This document shows, in pieces, positions 62,490 to 64,000 of a stretch of 64,000 nucleotides of DNA. The notes beneath the pieces are model-generated. The model was not told the origin of the DNA, did no database searches, and saw only the letters and a program-made list of their open reading frames with translations. The stretch spans positions 2,418,001 through 2,482,000 of the forward strand of contig NW_024881322.1 of the NCBI RefSeq assembly GCF_018691265.1, in the 5' to 3' direction. Position numbers and translations under genes: made by a program. The stretch comes from Tyto alba (lineage: Eukaryota; Chordata; Aves; Strigiformes; Tytonidae). How positions within the stretch are numbered: the first letter of the stretch is position 1; each line of letters starts with the position of its first letter.

Positions 62490-62960
62490 ATGGTGATGGT
62501 GGAACGCCCGGTGAGGACGTATCGGGAAAGGCAGGCCGAAGCGAGCTGCTGCTTAACAGAAAAGCCGCAAAACTTGCCGAAAGGGGAAGTAGCCGTGTTG
62601 CGTAGCTGCACAAAGGGGTTTGTGTCGTGTCGTTCTGTTCTCCTGCTGGCGTGGTTCTGCCCCTTGGCTGGTCCGAAGGGCGGGCTGGAATGCGCCGTGC
62701 TGCGCGGCCCTCCGCGGCGCAGCAGAGCCCGGCGCACGGTGATTGATCCCTCCATTTAGCGGGGCATAATGCCTTCTGAAGCAGAGAGCGGATCAAAGAC
62801 TTCAATGATTGACAGCGATTTATGCCGCTTTTGTTTTTTAATGCCTTGACTCCTGACGCTTTCAGATGGGACTTTATAAAAGAAGGGTGCCGTATCCTAG
62901 GGTTACGCCTCCTTTCATAACGGGGAAGGCCGAAGCAGCTGTGGAGACTGATACCCAGAT
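62490..62960. promoter_or_regulatory. Candidate CpG-rich enhancer/promoter with TCF, PBX-PREP and PBX-HOX motifs
   Basis: The left part (62490-62740) is CpG-rich. The right part carries, in order, TGATTGAT at 62740-62747 (PBX-HOX type), GATCAAAG at 62791-62798 (exact TCF/LEF consensus, reverse orientation), TGATTGACAG at 62806-62815 (the exact PBX-PREP/MEIS decamer), TTTATG just after, and TATAAAAG at 62875-62882 (a good TATA box). Three exact developmental-factor motifs within 76 bases, on a CpG-rich base and next to a TATA box, are the best regulatory signature in the window. The motifs are seen directly; what they do is inferred. No open frame or splice structure marks a gene start. Confidence 0.45.
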
Positions 62961-64000
62961 TCAGATATATTAGTTTTTATTTAAATCTGAGGTTCAGAAG
63001 TTTGTGGGCATGCTGTTTCTGTTATTAAATCATTATGCACCTACCTGGGGGAAAAAAAGCCAACAATCTTACCAGGAGTGCCTCTATAAACATTTTTTAC
63101 ACTCCATAGTGTAAGGCTGGTATATTAAAAATTCTTGAAATAGCTGACCTCGACAGGTGTTTTATTTGAGCAAACAAAACAATAAATAGTAATATAATCC
63201 CTGTGGAGCTGGCATTAGGCTTTGTGGGAAATGCATAATTTCCTTTACTAAGTGTAGGAAGCCGCACAAATTTAATTTCTTCATTTTTGTCATTAATACA
63301 GAACCATTCCGGAGCTCTTTGCTCCTCGAGGCCAAGGTCCAAAGCCTGTTGCGCGCAGTTTACACGGAGGGTTTTCCTGTTGGTTCGTGTTAGGTTTTTC
63401 TCTCCTTGGCCGGTGCAGATGCTCTCGGGGGTGTCTGCCAGCCGGGGCGCAGCGTGGAGGACTGCAGCCTGGCAGCCCTTCTGCCCTGGGAGCGGGTGTT
63501 AGGCCGTTGTGCTCGGAGGAAAACAGCGAGCAATCTCTTTTCTGAGCGGAGCTGGGATACGCTGCAGAGCTTCGCGGGCAGCCAGCTCCGCTGTCGGGCC
63601 CTGCTGTACAGTGTAAAGCAATTTCTGTACTTTCCACTCCTTGTTTCTGGAAGGCCTCGTAATTTAAAGGGCTGGTTGGTTTGTGTGTTGGTTTTCATCT
63701 AGGCTGTATGTAGGTTGGAGTTTTAGTGGCTGTATTTGACGTGTTCTGGAAGGATGATGTCAACTTAAAAGCTAGGCTTTGCTGAAAGCCTTTTGCCATT
63801 CCTCTGTGCAGCAGAAGCCGTGATGTTGTCCTGGGGTGTCCAAAGAGGGGGACGGCGGCTCTCCTGGAGCACTGTTCCTGCCGTGCCAGGCGAGGCAGAG
63901 GCCAGGCAGGGTCCCAGTGTCATGATTTTTGTACAGCCCTGGAAGTGTCTAACCCAGCCTTCCATTTTAATGGCAAAGAACAGTCCTGAAGGGACTTTAG
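62961..64000. other. Non-coding end of the window with a moderate CpG rise
   Basis: Plain DNA to about 63290, then a moderately GC- and CpG-rich part (63290-63660) whose overlapping frames have no domain. It may be the fringe of another CpG-rich element extending past the window. Confidence 0.4.

Noticed and set aside
62212..62805. 197-residue minus frame with a phenylalanine-rich tail, and lysine-rich plus frames
   Set aside because: Both come from translating the A/C low-complexity tract.
1..64000. tRNA, rRNA, CRISPR arrays, bacterial or phage genes
   Set aside because: Nothing with the required structure or motifs was seen on either strand.

Overview
This window looks like a piece of a bird chromosome that is non-coding throughout. 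The avian assignment rests on two things. One is a CR1 LINE fragment of the youngish avian type at about 8922-9665, with the characteristic CR1 3' end and broken ORF2 motifs. The other is a solo LTR of an avian ERVL-like family at 41976-43047. Repeat density is low, SINEs are absent as far as I can see, and poly-A and A/C-rich tracts are common, which also fits a bird. I cannot name the species or the locus.

I found no protein-coding exon, tRNA, rRNA, recognised microRNA, CRISPR array or bacterial-type operon. The open reading frames are short, carry no recognisable host domains, and the longer ones fall in low-complexity or repeat DNA. The window is best read as a gene desert or the inside of a very long intron.

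Layout. 1-1.5 kb is featureless. 1485-1990 is an ancient CR1 ORF2 relic on the minus strand. 2-8.9 kb is mostly plain AT-rich DNA with a GC-rich patch at 5.86-6.31 kb. 8922-9665 is the younger, GC-rich CR1. 9.7-35 kb is unique-looking DNA with homopolymer tracts and faint old-repeat remnants. 35193-35261 is a GAG microsatellite, followed by two more old CR1 pieces (35490-35750 and 36175-36345). 41.5-43.3 kb is the most structured zone: a CpG-rich patch split by the solo LTR, which is bounded by a perfect 5-bp target-site duplication. 43.3-62.2 kb is again mostly plain DNA, with one AT-rich, homeodomain-motif-bearing stretch at 47.69-48.06 kb. 62.26-62.96 kb combines a 211-bp A/C-only tract with a CpG-rich element carrying exact TCF/LEF, PBX-PREP and PBX-HOX type motifs and a TATA box.

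No genes act together here. The plausible function is cis-regulatory: the CpG patches and motif clusters at 41.5-43.3 kb and 62.5-62.9 kb are the best candidates for enhancers or promoters of a neighbouring or unannotated non-coding transcript. That is inference from motifs and composition; conservation and chromatin data would decide it.
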